Assembly: GCA_944385665.1 (NCBI GenBank)
Contig: CALWYB010000020.1
Span: 1-40,398 of the forward strand
Direction of reading: 5' to 3'
Source of the DNA: an uncultured Oscillospiraceae bacterium
GTDB lineage: Bacteria > Bacillota > Clostridia > Oscillospirales > Oscillospiraceae
DNA length: 40,398 nt
Below are positions 30,707 to 38,868 of this stretch, piece by piece (position 1 is the stretch's first letter; each line of letters starts with the position of its first letter). A program made the position numbers and the translations under genes. A model generated the notes under the pieces. It worked only from the letters and a program-made list of their open reading frames with translations, did no database searches and was not told where the DNA came from.

Positions 30707-32428
30707 TCACTTGCGCAATACATCCCAATAAAGGTCTGCGGCCTGCTCAATTATATACAGCGCGTCACAGATCCGATTTCTGTTTTTCACCAGCTGAGTA
30801 TAGACCAGCCCATACTCCAAACTGTCCTGTGTGAATTGATCCAACCGCTCCAGATCCGCCAACAGGGGAACCGGATAGGACAACTTGGTATATCCATAAC
30901 TATCCTGGGAGTATTTATCTGCACACGTCATGGTAATATTTGTAATTTGTCGGGAAACAAATTTCATAAACCGGTTAAACAATTCTTCTTTTCCCGCCAA
31001 GCCGTCTGCTCGAAGTCCTTGGATCTGCAAAACCTTTTCTTCCACATTTTTCAGATCCTCACACAGCTCGTCAAACTCAAAACACCGAGAGAATCTGATC
31101 TGTAGCTGCTCCACTTCCTTTCGGAATTTTTCAAATTTCTCTGTGAAATCATACGGAAGAATCTTTATTGTAGCCAAGTCATACACGGTTTTCAGAGTGG
31201 CCTTTGTGTCCTCTTCCAGCGCCACAGGATCACACTTATCCAGGCTGTCCTCCTTGGTGTGGTTCCACCACCCCAGTGTCGCACCATGGGCCTGCTCCAT
31301 GTACTCCTTAGTAAACGATTTCCTCTGGGTAATAGATGGAACGCCAATTCCCATAAAGCTTTGGTCTCCAATTTTCTTCAGAGACATAGCTCGCATTTCC
31401 AAGCCCGGCAAAACCTGGCTGATATTTTTTTTGGCAAATTCCAATAACTCCTCCGACGCTTTTACCTCATACAACTCTGTTTCCTTTACACCGGTAGAGT
31501 CAATATGCATATACCCCACACAATGCTTGTTCAGCTTATCCCAGTTGTGGTCCACAAACCACGTGGAACCAGCTGCCTCTGCTATTTCATGTCCATTCCA
31601 AAACACAAAATAAATATCCCGATTCAATTCATTTCGATGCTCACTCAAAATCCGGCAAAGTTCCAACGTCGTTGCGTTCCCTGTGGCGTTACAAGTTACA
31701 CCCGGACACCAGGCATCCAAATGAGAACAGACCAGAAGAAAATCCTTGCTCGTTCCATTTCCTCGCAGGATTCCGGTGGGCTGATGTACCTTGCTCCATT
31801 TACGATCCGCAATCGCGGTGACCTTTACCTCTACTTGGTCACCGGATTGGCATAACTGCTTGAGCCATAGCCCATCGCTTCGGGTAATGCCAACCCCGAC
31901 CAAGTCCGGAATCGCTGCAAAATTCTGCTCTGTGGGATTTCCCCATACTCCTTTTAGCCCTCGGTGGCAAATAACCCCCTCATCATTTCCCCAATTCATA
32001 CACATAATGCCAGCTGCACCCTGCTCATAAGCAATGCGCGCTTTTTCTGGCACAGGCGGCGCATAGGACACTTCCACTAACACCATTTTTCCTTTTACAT
32101 CTAATCCTTCGTAGGAAGCATAGGAGCCATCCCCAACATAGACCAGCGGGAATACCTCTCCCTCCGGCTTAGTCGCCCTGATGTGCGCACAGGGAAGGCT
32201 GTCAATCACGCGATCCACGTTGAGAACACGCACCTCAGAAAACATGGGATCGCTGTTGTAGGTATAGAATTCTTGATTTTCTACTTCTAATCCATATTCT
32301 TTCATGCGCTGCACAACATAGCGGGATGCATTTGCTTCACATTCACTTCCCGCCAAACGGTAAGGGAAATGCTTTGTCATATAGGTAATTGTGTCCATCA
32401 TATTTTGCCGGTTAACTTCATCAACCAT
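30707..32428 (-). CDS. M28-like peptidase with PA domain, altered metal site
   Basis: This 573-residue protein starts at MVDEVNRQNMMDTITYMTK with GGGGGG before the ATG. It lacks a signal peptide. A protease-associated domain (~85-215) precedes an M28-like fold (~220-440). Ligands His236 and Asp238 (CSHLDAW), Asp310 (MHIDSTG) and a late His (WWNHTKEDSLDK) are kept. The usual PGAxDxxSG metal-bridging segment reads PGVTCNATG (Thr245-Cys246), and the catalytic Glu of GEE is His280 in NGHEIAEA. A helical C-terminal extension follows. The changed residues suggest an altered or specialised activity. Confidence 0.88.
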   Translation of the reverse strand: MVDEVNRQNMMDTITYMTKHFPYRLAGSECEANASRYVVQRMKEYGLEVENQEFYTYNSDPMFSEVRVLNVDRVIDSLPCAHIRATKPEGEVFPLVYVGDGSYASYEGLDVKGKMVLVEVSYAPPVPEKARIAYEQGAAGIMCMNWGNDEGVICHRGLKGVWGNPTEQNFAAIPDLVGVGITRSDGLWLKQLCQSGDQVEVKVTAIADRKWSKVHQPTGILRGNGTSKDFLLVCSHLDAWCPGVTCNATGNATTLELCRILSEHRNELNRDIYFVFWNGHEIAEAAGSTWFVDHNWDKLNKHCVGYMHIDSTGVKETELYEVKASEELLEFAKKNISQVLPGLEMRAMSLKKIGDQSFMGIGVPSITQRKSFTKEYMEQAHGATLGWWNHTKEDSLDKCDPVALEEDTKATLKTVYDLATIKILPYDFTEKFEKFRKEVEQLQIRFSRCFEFDELCEDLKNVEEKVLQIQGLRADGLAGKEELFNRFMKFVSRQITNITMTCADKYSQDSYGYTKLSYPVPLLADLERLDQFTQDSLEYGLVYTQLVKNRNRICDALYIIEQAADLYWDVLRK

Positions 32429-32452
32429 GTGTATCCCCCCTATATTTAGTCG

Positions 32453-32481
32453 CTTGGCTACCTGGTCACCCACTTATGTAA
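32453..32481. promoter_or_regulatory. Probable GntR operator, upstream of the M28 gene
   Basis: CTTGG...TGGTCACCCA...TT.TGT.A over 29 bases closely repeats 34697-34725. It sits just downstream of the -10 at 32486-32491, so binding would block transcription of the peptidase/transporter unit. Confidence 0.65.
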
Positions 32482-32485
32482 GATC

Positions 32486-32514
32486 ACTTTATCTTAATTA
32501 TACAAAAAAGTCAA
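32486..32514 (-). promoter_or_regulatory. Promoter of the M28/M20/transporter unit
   Basis: Minus strand TTGACT (32514-32509), 17 bases, TAAAGT (32491-32486); start near 32479. The aminotransferase gene ends about 90 bases upstream, so this is a separate start site. Confidence 0.6.
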
Positions 32515-32603
32515 GTGTGAATTTTTCTATGTAAGTATATTTTTTACAAATAATCGTCGTTTGTTTGCGGTAAGTATTTACAGAAAATGCTTTTTTCTTA
32601 ATG

Positions 32604-33878
32604 TTAATTTTTTTCCTGTAGTATTTTTTCCAGTGCAGCCAATTTCAGGCATGTACAGAATAACTGCGCGGCCAAGGTTATATCTTGCAAAGGCGGATAG
32701 GACGGTGCAATGCGGATATGATGATCCTGCGGGTCAACGCCGTATGGATAAGCAGCGCCTGCTCCTGTCATTACCAGCCCTGCCCCACTGCAAAGCTCAA
32801 CCGTGCGTTTTGCACAACTTGGTTTTGTATAGAGGCTAATAAAATACCCCCCTTGCGGATCTGTCCAGCGTGCAATTCCCAACGGCCGAATTTCTTCCAG
32901 TGCGGACAAAAACACATGAAATCGGGGCCACAAAATTGCCGCATGCTGGCGCATCAGCGTTAATGTGTGCTTCTTATCCTTCAAAAACTTAACCTGCCGC
33001 AGTTGGTTCACTTTATCGTAACTAATTACTTGGGCCTGCATACAACCACTGATATACTGGATATTGTTCAGGCTGGACGCCACTACAGCCATACCAGCCC
33101 CTGGAATTGTCATTTTTGATGTGGACGCAAATTCATAGACCAAATCAGCATTTCCGTTGGCAGCACACAGTGATAGGATTTCTGGAATCGGCCGGTAGTC
33201 ACCCAGAATTTCATGCACACAGTAAGCATTATCCCAAATTACTACAAAATCAGGCGCCGCCGGACGCAAAGCTGCAATTCTTGATATTGTTTCTTCGGAA
33301 TAAATAATTCCATCTGGATTAGAAAACTTAGGAACACACCAGATTCCCTTTACATGCGGATCCTTCACCCACCCCTCCACAATCTCCATATCCGGTCCTT
33401 CCGCGGTCATTGGAATCGAAATCAGTTCCATTCCAAAAGACTGACTAATTCGGAAATGACGATCATATCCGGGCGCGGGGCATAAAAAGCGAACGTGATC
33501 TAGCTTTCCCCATGGTTCTGGACTGTGCAGAAGGCCGTTCGTCCATGCCTTAGCCACTAAATCGTACATCATGTTCAAGCTGGAATTCCCACCCACCAGG
33601 CATTGTTCCGGCGAAACGTCCAGCATTTCAGCCCAGTATTGCCTGGCACATGGCATACCTGCCAACTCACCGTAATTTCGTGCATCAACCTGGTCTGCAA
33701 CACAGTCCTCAAAACGCAAGATAGAGAATAATTCTTTTGACAGTTCAAGTTGTTCCAGTCCTGGCTTCCCTCTGGCCATGTTCAAAGACAGTCCGCGGCT
33801 TTGCCACATTCTGTACTCTTCCCGCACCTTCTCCAGCTCTGACTGGAGCTGACCGGCAGTAAAATCTGAATAACGCAT
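32604..33878 (-). CDS. PLP-dependent aminotransferase (aspartate aminotransferase, MocR-like subgroup)
   Basis: This 424-residue class I aminotransferase begins MRYSDFTAGQLQSELEKVREEY, with ARGKPGLEQLELS early as in the type Ic aspartate aminotransferases. VGGNSSLNMMYDL, the WDNAYCVHEI segment with the PLP-pairing Asp and Tyr, and STSKMT with the Schiff-base Lys are present; HHIRIAPSYP holds the substrate-binding Arg. GGAGG lies just before the ATG. It follows the racemase gene by 53 bases and may deaminate the amino acid produced by the peptidases. Confidence 0.9.
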   Translation of the reverse strand: MRYSDFTAGQLQSELEKVREEYRMWQSRGLSLNMARGKPGLEQLELSKELFSILRFEDCVADQVDARNYGELAGMPCARQYWAEMLDVSPEQCLVGGNSSLNMMYDLVAKAWTNGLLHSPEPWGKLDHVRFLCPAPGYDRHFRISQSFGMELISIPMTAEGPDMEIVEGWVKDPHVKGIWCVPKFSNPDGIIYSEETISRIAALRPAAPDFVVIWDNAYCVHEILGDYRPIPEILSLCAANGNADLVYEFASTSKMTIPGAGMAVVASSLNNIQYISGCMQAQVISYDKVNQLRQVKFLKDKKHTLTLMRQHAAILWPRFHVFLSALEEIRPLGIARWTDPQGGYFISLYTKPSCAKRTVELCSGAGLVMTGAGAAYPYGVDPQDHHIRIAPSYPPLQDITLAAQLFCTCLKLAALEKILQEKN

Positions 33879-33931
33879 GATCGGTCCTCCCTTCTAATTT
33901 TGCTCTGGTCATCTCGGAACCCACGTCTCTT

Positions 33932-34660
33932 TTATCTTAAGCCTCCATACTCCGTATACGCCCTACGGCTGGGAATCAAACCCAATCGAGCCGACAACTC
34001 TGCCCATGCTACGGCCAAAAAAGCCGGGTCAATTACTTTGACTGCAAATTCCTCTTCCAATACCTCCCCATATTCCGCCATACCAAGGCAGCCCAAAATT
34101 AACGTATCGGAACCGTCTTCCTCAACAGCTTGCCGACACACTTCTCTTAAGCATTGCTGTGTTACTTCCGGGTTCTCCCGCAGCTCGCTCACCGGCACTC
34201 CAATTTCCCGTACACCAGCCATCTTGAGCCTGGAAATTGGGTTTTTCTCCAACCTTCGTATGGTTCTGGACACATTTTTCTTCGATGTAGTAACCACAGT
34301 AAAGCGATTTGAGATCATCTGTGCGGTTGCCAATGCGGTTTCCCCTGGCCCAATCACCGGAATACGTACATTTTCCCTCAGTGCATCCACAGACAAGTCA
34401 CTGAAACAATAGACGACTAATGCATGATACCCTTCGTTTTGTGCTTTTCGTGCTGCAGCCAGCAAATATGGTGCAGCCAGTATCTCATCTGTCTCCGATT
34501 CCACAGATTCCGGCCCAGACGGGATACACTCCACAGAAATCTGGGTGCCCTCAGATACTGCCTTGGCAAGCATTTCTTCCCGAGCCTTAAGAGTCTGCTC
34601 TTCCATGCCGGAGTTTGGGATCACAACTTTAATCTTTATTATATTTGCACGTATACCCAT
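33932..34660 (-). CDS. Asp/Glu/hydantoin racemase family protein
   Basis: This 242-residue protein has the two catalytic-cysteine strands of the family: LVVYCFSDLSVDAL and LILGCLGMAEYG, with the start MGIRANIIKIKVVIPNSG and IPVIGPGETALATAQ between. Such enzymes racemise aspartate, glutamate, allantoin or hydantoins using two cysteines. GAGAGGTGAG precedes the ATG. It is the first structural gene after gntR and is preceded by the shared operator sequence at 34697. The substrate is unknown. Confidence 0.9.
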   Translation of the reverse strand: MGIRANIIKIKVVIPNSGMEEQTLKAREEMLAKAVSEGTQISVECIPSGPESVESETDEILAAPYLLAAARKAQNEGYHALVVYCFSDLSVDALRENVRIPVIGPGETALATAQMISNRFTVVTTSKKNVSRTIRRLEKNPISRLKMAGVREIGVPVSELRENPEVTQQCLREVCRQAVEEDGSDTLILGCLGMAEYGEVLEEEFAVKVIDPAFLAVAWAELSARLGLIPSRRAYTEYGGLR

Positions 34661-34696
34661 GCCATCTCACCTCTCTATAATCCATTTTTTGGGTCT

Positions 34697-34725
34697 CTTG
34701 GTTTCTTGGTCACCCAGTTTTGTTA
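34697..34725. promoter_or_regulatory. Probable GntR operator, upstream of the racemase gene
   Basis: Second copy of the 29-base sequence at 32453-32481, with the core TTGGTCACCCAG. FadR-type GntR proteins bind TGGT-N-ACCA-like dyads. It lies 37-65 bases before the racemase start and after the gntR stop. Confidence 0.65.
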
Positions 34726-34764
34726 CATTTTTACTCTCTATTTACCTCCAATTACTTCTTTGTG

Positions 34765-35463
34765 TCATTTCAAATAATCAATCGTCTGCTGAATATGGTC
34801 AAACATATACTTTTTTGCTTTTTCTTTGTCTCGCTTCTTCAATGCATCAATAATGTTTCGGTGATCCTTCTCCTCCCCCTCAATATTATGCATATCCAAT
34901 ACATCATGAGACGTACTGTGCATCATTTCCCGTATAGTGCTAAGAACAATATCCAATGTTTGCTCCATAAACATACTGCCGGTCTTTTTTGCGTAAAGCC
35001 GATGCAGTTCAAACTCTCCAATCGTAGTCTTACTCTCGTAAAACTTCTCCACCATTTTTTGATAGGCCTCTTCAATTTCCTCAATGTCCTGATCTGTGGC
35101 GTTGCGGACAATCAATTCCATCGCTTTTTCTTCTAAAACCTGTCGTACCTCATATGCCTCACGCAAAGAATACCGTTCCAAATTCTTAGACATCTGAACG
35201 TATTTATTTCTCTGCTCTGACATCTCGGGTATAGAACGTAAAAATCGTCCCCTCCCCTGTTGGGACACAATAATTCCTCGCTGTTCCAAAACGTGAAACG
35301 CCTCACGCAGAACGTTGCGGCTTACTCCTAACTGTTCAATCAACTCCCGTTCAGAAGGAAGCTGCGCTCCCGGCTGTATTTGCTGTTCATCAATGATATT
35401 GTATAACGCATTTACTACTTCCTGATAAAGCAACGGGCGGCTAATCCTTGTAGAAAAAGTCAT
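34765..35463 (-). CDS. GntR/FadR-family transcriptional regulator
   Basis: This 232-residue protein has an N-terminal winged helix (PLLYQEVVNALYNII, GAQLPSERELIEQLGVSRNV, LREAFHVLEQRGIIVSQQGR) and a helical FCD-type effector domain (~90-225) with FELHRLYAKKTG and a late DHRNIIDALKKRD. GGAGCAGGG precedes the ATG. It is transcribed from the consensus promoter at 35501-35529 and lies at the head of the long minus-strand catabolic locus. FCD regulators often sense carboxylic or amino acids made in the pathway. Confidence 0.93.
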   Translation of the reverse strand: MTFSTRISRPLLYQEVVNALYNIIDEQQIQPGAQLPSERELIEQLGVSRNVLREAFHVLEQRGIIVSQQGRGRFLRSIPEMSEQRNKYVQMSKNLERYSLREAYEVRQVLEEKAMELIVRNATDQDIEEIEEAYQKMVEKFYESKTTIGEFELHRLYAKKTGSMFMEQTLDIVLSTIREMMHSTSHDVLDMHNIEGEEKDHRNIIDALKKRDKEKAKKYMFDHIQQTIDYLK

Positions 35464-35500
35464 TTAAATTCCCTGCTCCTTTTATGAAATTCTATTTATG

Positions 35501-35529
35501 ATTTTAGTAGCTACATTAAAAAATGTCAA
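35501..35529 (-). promoter_or_regulatory. Promoter of gntR
   Basis: Minus strand TTGACA (35529-35524), 17 bases, TAAAAT (35506-35501), about 40 bases before the gntR start. Confidence 0.75.
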
Positions 35530-35772
35530 GAACCACCTGCTTTAAAGTATTCGTTTCTGTATAAAATGACCGGTATTGATGATGGGGATTTTTCCCAAAA
35601 ACGACAATTTTAAATTAACATTGTCCTCTTACATTCCTTTCCAGAGTCCAATTTTTCTTTATTTCAGGCTATTTTCAGACAACGGGAATTTTTCTTCCCT
35701 CATCATCGCCATCAGGCTTCTTTTGAACCACTGGCCTAGCGAATAGTTTTTTTCACTTTGGCCTCTGACCGC
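35530..35772. other. Intergenic, no gene seen
   Basis: AT-rich DNA between the gntR promoter and tag. I see short T-runs and weak symmetric pieces such as GGGATTTTTCCC, but no supported gene, RNA or clear terminator. Confidence 0.5.
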
Positions 35773-36339
35773 TCACGAACGAACCGTGGATACATTTAGC
35801 CCTCTGCAAAAGCATGTCTCCTCATGGGAATTGATCACCCCCACCGCTTGCAGATAGGAATAGATAATGACTGTCCCCACGAACTTCATGCCCCGGCGCT
35901 TTAAGTCCTTGGACACGTCGTCTGACAGCTCGGAGCTGACCTTACCTGTCTCATAGATTGTCTTCCCTTCCGTCCAGTGCCAGAGGTAGCGCTCGAAGCT
36001 CCCCCACTCCTGCTGGATGGCCCGGAAGATCCTGGCGTTGCTTACAGCCGCGCGGATTTTCAGTTTGTTGCGAACAATGCCGGGGTTCTTCCCCAGCGCC
36101 GCCAGCTTTTCTTCCCCGTATCCGCAGACTTTCTCCAGATCGAAATGGTCAAAGGCCCGGCGGAATGCCTCCCGCTTGTTGAGGATGCACTCCCAGGAGA
36201 GCCCCGCCTGGAAGCTCTCCAAAATCAGCATTTCAAACAGCTTGTGGTCGTCGTGGACTGGGACGCCCCACTCCTCATCGTGGTACTGAACGTAACGCGG
36301 ATTCTTGGGGTTTGCCCAATGACACCGAATTTTTTCCAT
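35773..36339 (-). CDS. tag: DNA-3-methyladenine glycosylase I
   Basis: This 188-residue protein starts MEKIRCHWANPKNPRYVQYHDEEWG; a GGGGAGGG site precedes the ATG at 36339 and the longer frame upstream is rejected. The zinc-binding set (Cys6, the His of QYHDEEWG, and His and Cys near the end in HEETCFC) and the base-flipping regions (FEMLILESFQAGLSWE, NPGIVRNKLKIRA) are typical of Tag. It excises 3-methyladenine from alkylated DNA. It stands alone between the GntR locus and the second LysR locus. Confidence 0.95.
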   Translation of the reverse strand: MEKIRCHWANPKNPRYVQYHDEEWGVPVHDDHKLFEMLILESFQAGLSWECILNKREAFRRAFDHFDLEKVCGYGEEKLAALGKNPGIVRNKLKIRAAVSNARIFRAIQQEWGSFERYLWHWTEGKTIYETGKVSSELSDDVSKDLKRRGMKFVGTVIIYSYLQAVGVINSHEETCFCRGLNVSTVRS

Positions 36340-36514
36340 GCTCTGTTTTCCCTCCCCATTGCTGGTATTCTCCCGAATCTCATCATAATATCTCCGCACG
36401 CCTGGTGGAGCACCCCGTGGATGCGGCGGATGGAGCCGCCGGACAGTTTTCATACTCCCCACAATGAGTTCGGTACTCGGGCGCTGTGGCGGCAGAACGG
36501 CGGAGGTACCACGT

Positions 36515-37435
36515 CTACTCCTGACACAACTTGCGAACGATTTCGATAAATTCTCTGGTGTAGGCAGGCAGATAGCTGCCCCGCCGGGAGGCCGCCACAA
36601 AGTTGGACACCGCCCGGGGTTCTCCAAAGCTGTAACAGTCCAGGTTCTTCCCGTGGGCGTGGTGGCGCAGGTGGGAGTCAAAAATGAAGGACACCCCGTA
36701 CCCCTCGGCCACCAGATCGATGATGGCGGGCAGGTTGCTGGTGCGCAGAACCTCCTTCCACTCCAGCCCGGACTGCTGGAGATACCCCTTCATGATCTGT
36801 CCGGTACGCTGGTTGTCCTGCATCAGGAGCAGCCGCTCATGTTGCAATACCTCCAGAGGGAGCTTAGGGTAGCGGCTGGCGGGATTTGGCTTGGCAAAGC
36901 GGCCCAGGGGGTGGTTTTTGCAGGTGCAGATGAGCAGCTCCTCCACCCCCAGCACCTCGTAGGTGATCTGGGCGCTGCCCTGATCCGGCGGCTCGGTAAA
37001 GAAGGCCACCTCCACGCTCTGGTCCAGGATCAGCTGCTCCAGCTGGTTGGAATTTCCTTCGTGGATCTGCACGGTGATGTTGGGGTACTTGGCCTGGAAG
37101 GCGGGCAGCACCCCGGGCAGCATGTAGGTGCAGCGCATGGTGGGAAAGGCCACGTTCAGCACGCCGATGTCCTTTTTCAAAATGTCTGCCAGCTCCGCGT
37201 CCAGCTGGGCCTTCAGGTGCAGAATCTCCTCCGCCCGGGCCACATAGCGCTGCCCGGCGTAAGTGGGGGTGTAGCGGTTGCCCACCCGGGTAAACAGCTT
37301 CAGCCCCAGATCATGCTCCAGCGCAATGAGGAATTTGCTCAGGGTGGGCTGGCTGATATACAGCGCCTCCGCCGCCCGAGTGATATTCTGGTGGCGGGCG
37401 ATGGCCAGCACATAACTCAGTTCCCGAAAGTCCAT
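36515..37435 (-). CDS. LysR-family transcriptional regulator
   Basis: This 306-residue regulator starts MDFRELSYVLAIARHQNITRAAEAL, with GGAGG upstream. The winged helix (QPTLSKFLIALEHDLGLKLF) is at ~27-50 and the effector domain runs from ~90. It is divergent from prpF, and the gap holds two CATAGTT/AACTATG dyads. It most likely activates the prpF/transporter/hydratase operon in response to its tricarboxylate substrate. Confidence 0.92.
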   Translation of the reverse strand: MDFRELSYVLAIARHQNITRAAEALYISQPTLSKFLIALEHDLGLKLFTRVGNRYTPTYAGQRYVARAEEILHLKAQLDAELADILKKDIGVLNVAFPTMRCTYMLPGVLPAFQAKYPNITVQIHEGNSNQLEQLILDQSVEVAFFTEPPDQGSAQITYEVLGVEELLICTCKNHPLGRFAKPNPASRYPKLPLEVLQHERLLLMQDNQRTGQIMKGYLQQSGLEWKEVLRTSNLPAIIDLVAEGYGVSFIFDSHLRHHAHGKNLDCYSFGEPRAVSNFVAASRRGSYLPAYTREFIEIVRKLCQE

Positions 37436-37483
37436 GTAAAATCCTCCAAATTTCTTGCCTTTGCCCTTATTATATTAGATAAT

Positions 37484-37506
37484 AACTATGAACGCAAGGC
37501 ATAGTT
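37484..37506. promoter_or_regulatory. LysR dyad 1
   Basis: AACTATG-N9-CATAGTT, a perfect 7-base dyad close to the lysR start (37435); a likely autoregulatory site. Confidence 0.6.
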
Positions 37507-37595
37507 TCTATTCCTGGAAGCTCTCCCACCCTTCTCCCATAGGGACATAAAACCTGAAATTACCGGTTTTTCGGCTCTTTATCATAGCTTTAAAG

Positions 37596-37617
37596 CATAG
37601 TTCTAATATAAACTATG
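37596..37617. promoter_or_regulatory. LysR dyad 2
   Basis: CATAGTT-N8-AACTATG, using the same half-sites in the opposite arrangement. A third CATAG at 37583-37587 precedes it. It lies about 90 bases before the prpF start, where an activator would act. Confidence 0.6.
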
Positions 37618-37664
37618 AATTTCAGTTCCATCTTTTCCTGTGCTACACTCGAGACAACAAGAAA

Positions 37665-37686
37665 GCCCCTCCCCGTTGGGGAGGGC
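37665..37686 (+). other. Leader hairpin before prpF
   Basis: CTCCCC-GTT-GGGGAG with flanking GCC/GGC pairing in the prpF leader, about 20 bases before the start. No T-run follows, so it is not a standard terminator. It may influence translation or RNA stability. Confidence 0.45.
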
Positions 37687-37707
37687 ACAGAAACAGGAGG
37701 AGTGGAC

Positions 37708-38850
37708 ATGAATCAGAAGCGGCACATTCCCTGCCTGCTCATGCGGGGCGGCACCAGCAAGGGGGCCTTTTTCCTGGAAAACGACCTGCCCGCCCAGCAG
37801 GAGGCGCGGGACCGGGTCCTGCTCAAGGTGATGGGCAGCCCCGACCCCAAGCAGATCAACGGTCTGGGAGGAGCCACCTCGGTGACCAGCAAGGTGGCCA
37901 TCGTGGGAGTCTCCCGGCGGCCCGACGCCGACGTGGACTACACCTTCGCCCAGGTTTCGGTGGATAAGCCCCTGGTCAGCTACAAGGGCAACTGCGGCAA
38001 CATCTCCTCGGCGGTGGGCCCCTTTGCCATCGAGCGGGGGCTGGTGAAGGTCACCGAGCCGGTGACCACCGTGCGCATCCACAACACCAACACCGGCAAG
38101 ATCATTGAGGCGGAGGTCCCGGTGGAACATGGCTGCGTGAAGTACGACGGCGACTACCAGATTGCCGGAGTAAAGGGCTCCGGCGCCCCCATCAAGCTGA
38201 AATTTCTCCGCCCGGCGGGCACCATCTCCCCCCGGCTGCTGCCCACCGGCCACGCCGTGGATACCCTGGAGGTCCCCGGGGTAGGCTCCATCCAGGTCTC
38301 CCTGGTGGACGCAGCCAACCCCCTGGCCTTCATCCGGGCCAGCGACGTGGGCCTCACCGGCGCCGAGCTGCCCGCCCAGATCGACAGCGACCCCGCCCTG
38401 CTGGACAAGCTGGAGCGCATCCGGGGCGTAGCGGCGGTAAAGCTGGGCCTCATCTCCGACTACACCACCTCCGCCTGGGAGTGCCCGGGCCTGCCCAAGC
38501 TCACCCTGGTGGCTCCCCCCCAGGACTACACCACCTCCGACGGCAAGGAGATCCCCGCCGGGGAGCTGGACCTCCTCTCCCGGATGATGTCCATGCAGAA
38601 GACCCACTCCTCTTACGCCATGACCGGCGCCATGTGTACGGCGGCAGCGGCAGCCGTGGAGGGCAGCGTGGTGCAGCAGGTGCTGGGCCCCCAGGCCGAT
38701 CTCCAGCGGCTGCGCATCGCCCACCCCGGCGGCATTCTGGAGGCCGGCGTGGACTTCCAGCCCGGGCAGGATGAGCCCCACATTCTCGACACCTTCGGCT
38801 TCCGGACGGCCAACCTGCTCATGGAAGGCAACGTCTACTGCTGCGAATAA
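37708..38850 (+). CDS. prpF: PrpF-family isomerase (2-methylaconitate cis-trans isomerase type)
   Basis: This 380-residue protein starts MNQKRHIPCLLMRGGTSKG with AGGAGG before the ATG; an upstream in-frame ATG reads through the leader hairpin and is rejected. RGGTSKGAFF, GLGGATSVTSKVA, YKGNCGNISSAVGPFA and HSSYAMTGAMCTAAAA are PrpF signatures; the family isomerises double bonds in aconitate-like acids. GC-rich coding DNA is seen here and in the two following genes. It is first in an operon with a carboxylate transporter and an aconitase-family hydratase. Confidence 0.93.
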   Translation: MNQKRHIPCLLMRGGTSKGAFFLENDLPAQQEARDRVLLKVMGSPDPKQINGLGGATSVTSKVAIVGVSRRPDADVDYTFAQVSVDKPLVSYKGNCGNISSAVGPFAIERGLVKVTEPVTTVRIHNTNTGKIIEAEVPVEHGCVKYDGDYQIAGVKGSGAPIKLKFLRPAGTISPRLLPTGHAVDTLEVPGVGSIQVSLVDAANPLAFIRASDVGLTGAELPAQIDSDPALLDKLERIRGVAAVKLGLISDYTTSAWECPGLPKLTLVAPPQDYTTSDGKEIPAGELDLLSRMMSMQKTHSSYAMTGAMCTAAAAAVEGSVVQQVLGPQADLQRLRIAHPGGILEAGVDFQPGQDEPHILDTFGFRTANLLMEGNVYCCE

Positions 38851-38868
38851 AGAAAGGAGCGTTTCCCA

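Noticed and set aside
37665-37686. Third copy of the structured repeat, because of its CTCCCC/GGGGAG stem
   Set aside because: It lacks the conserved flanking blocks and the T-run and looks like an independent leader hairpin.
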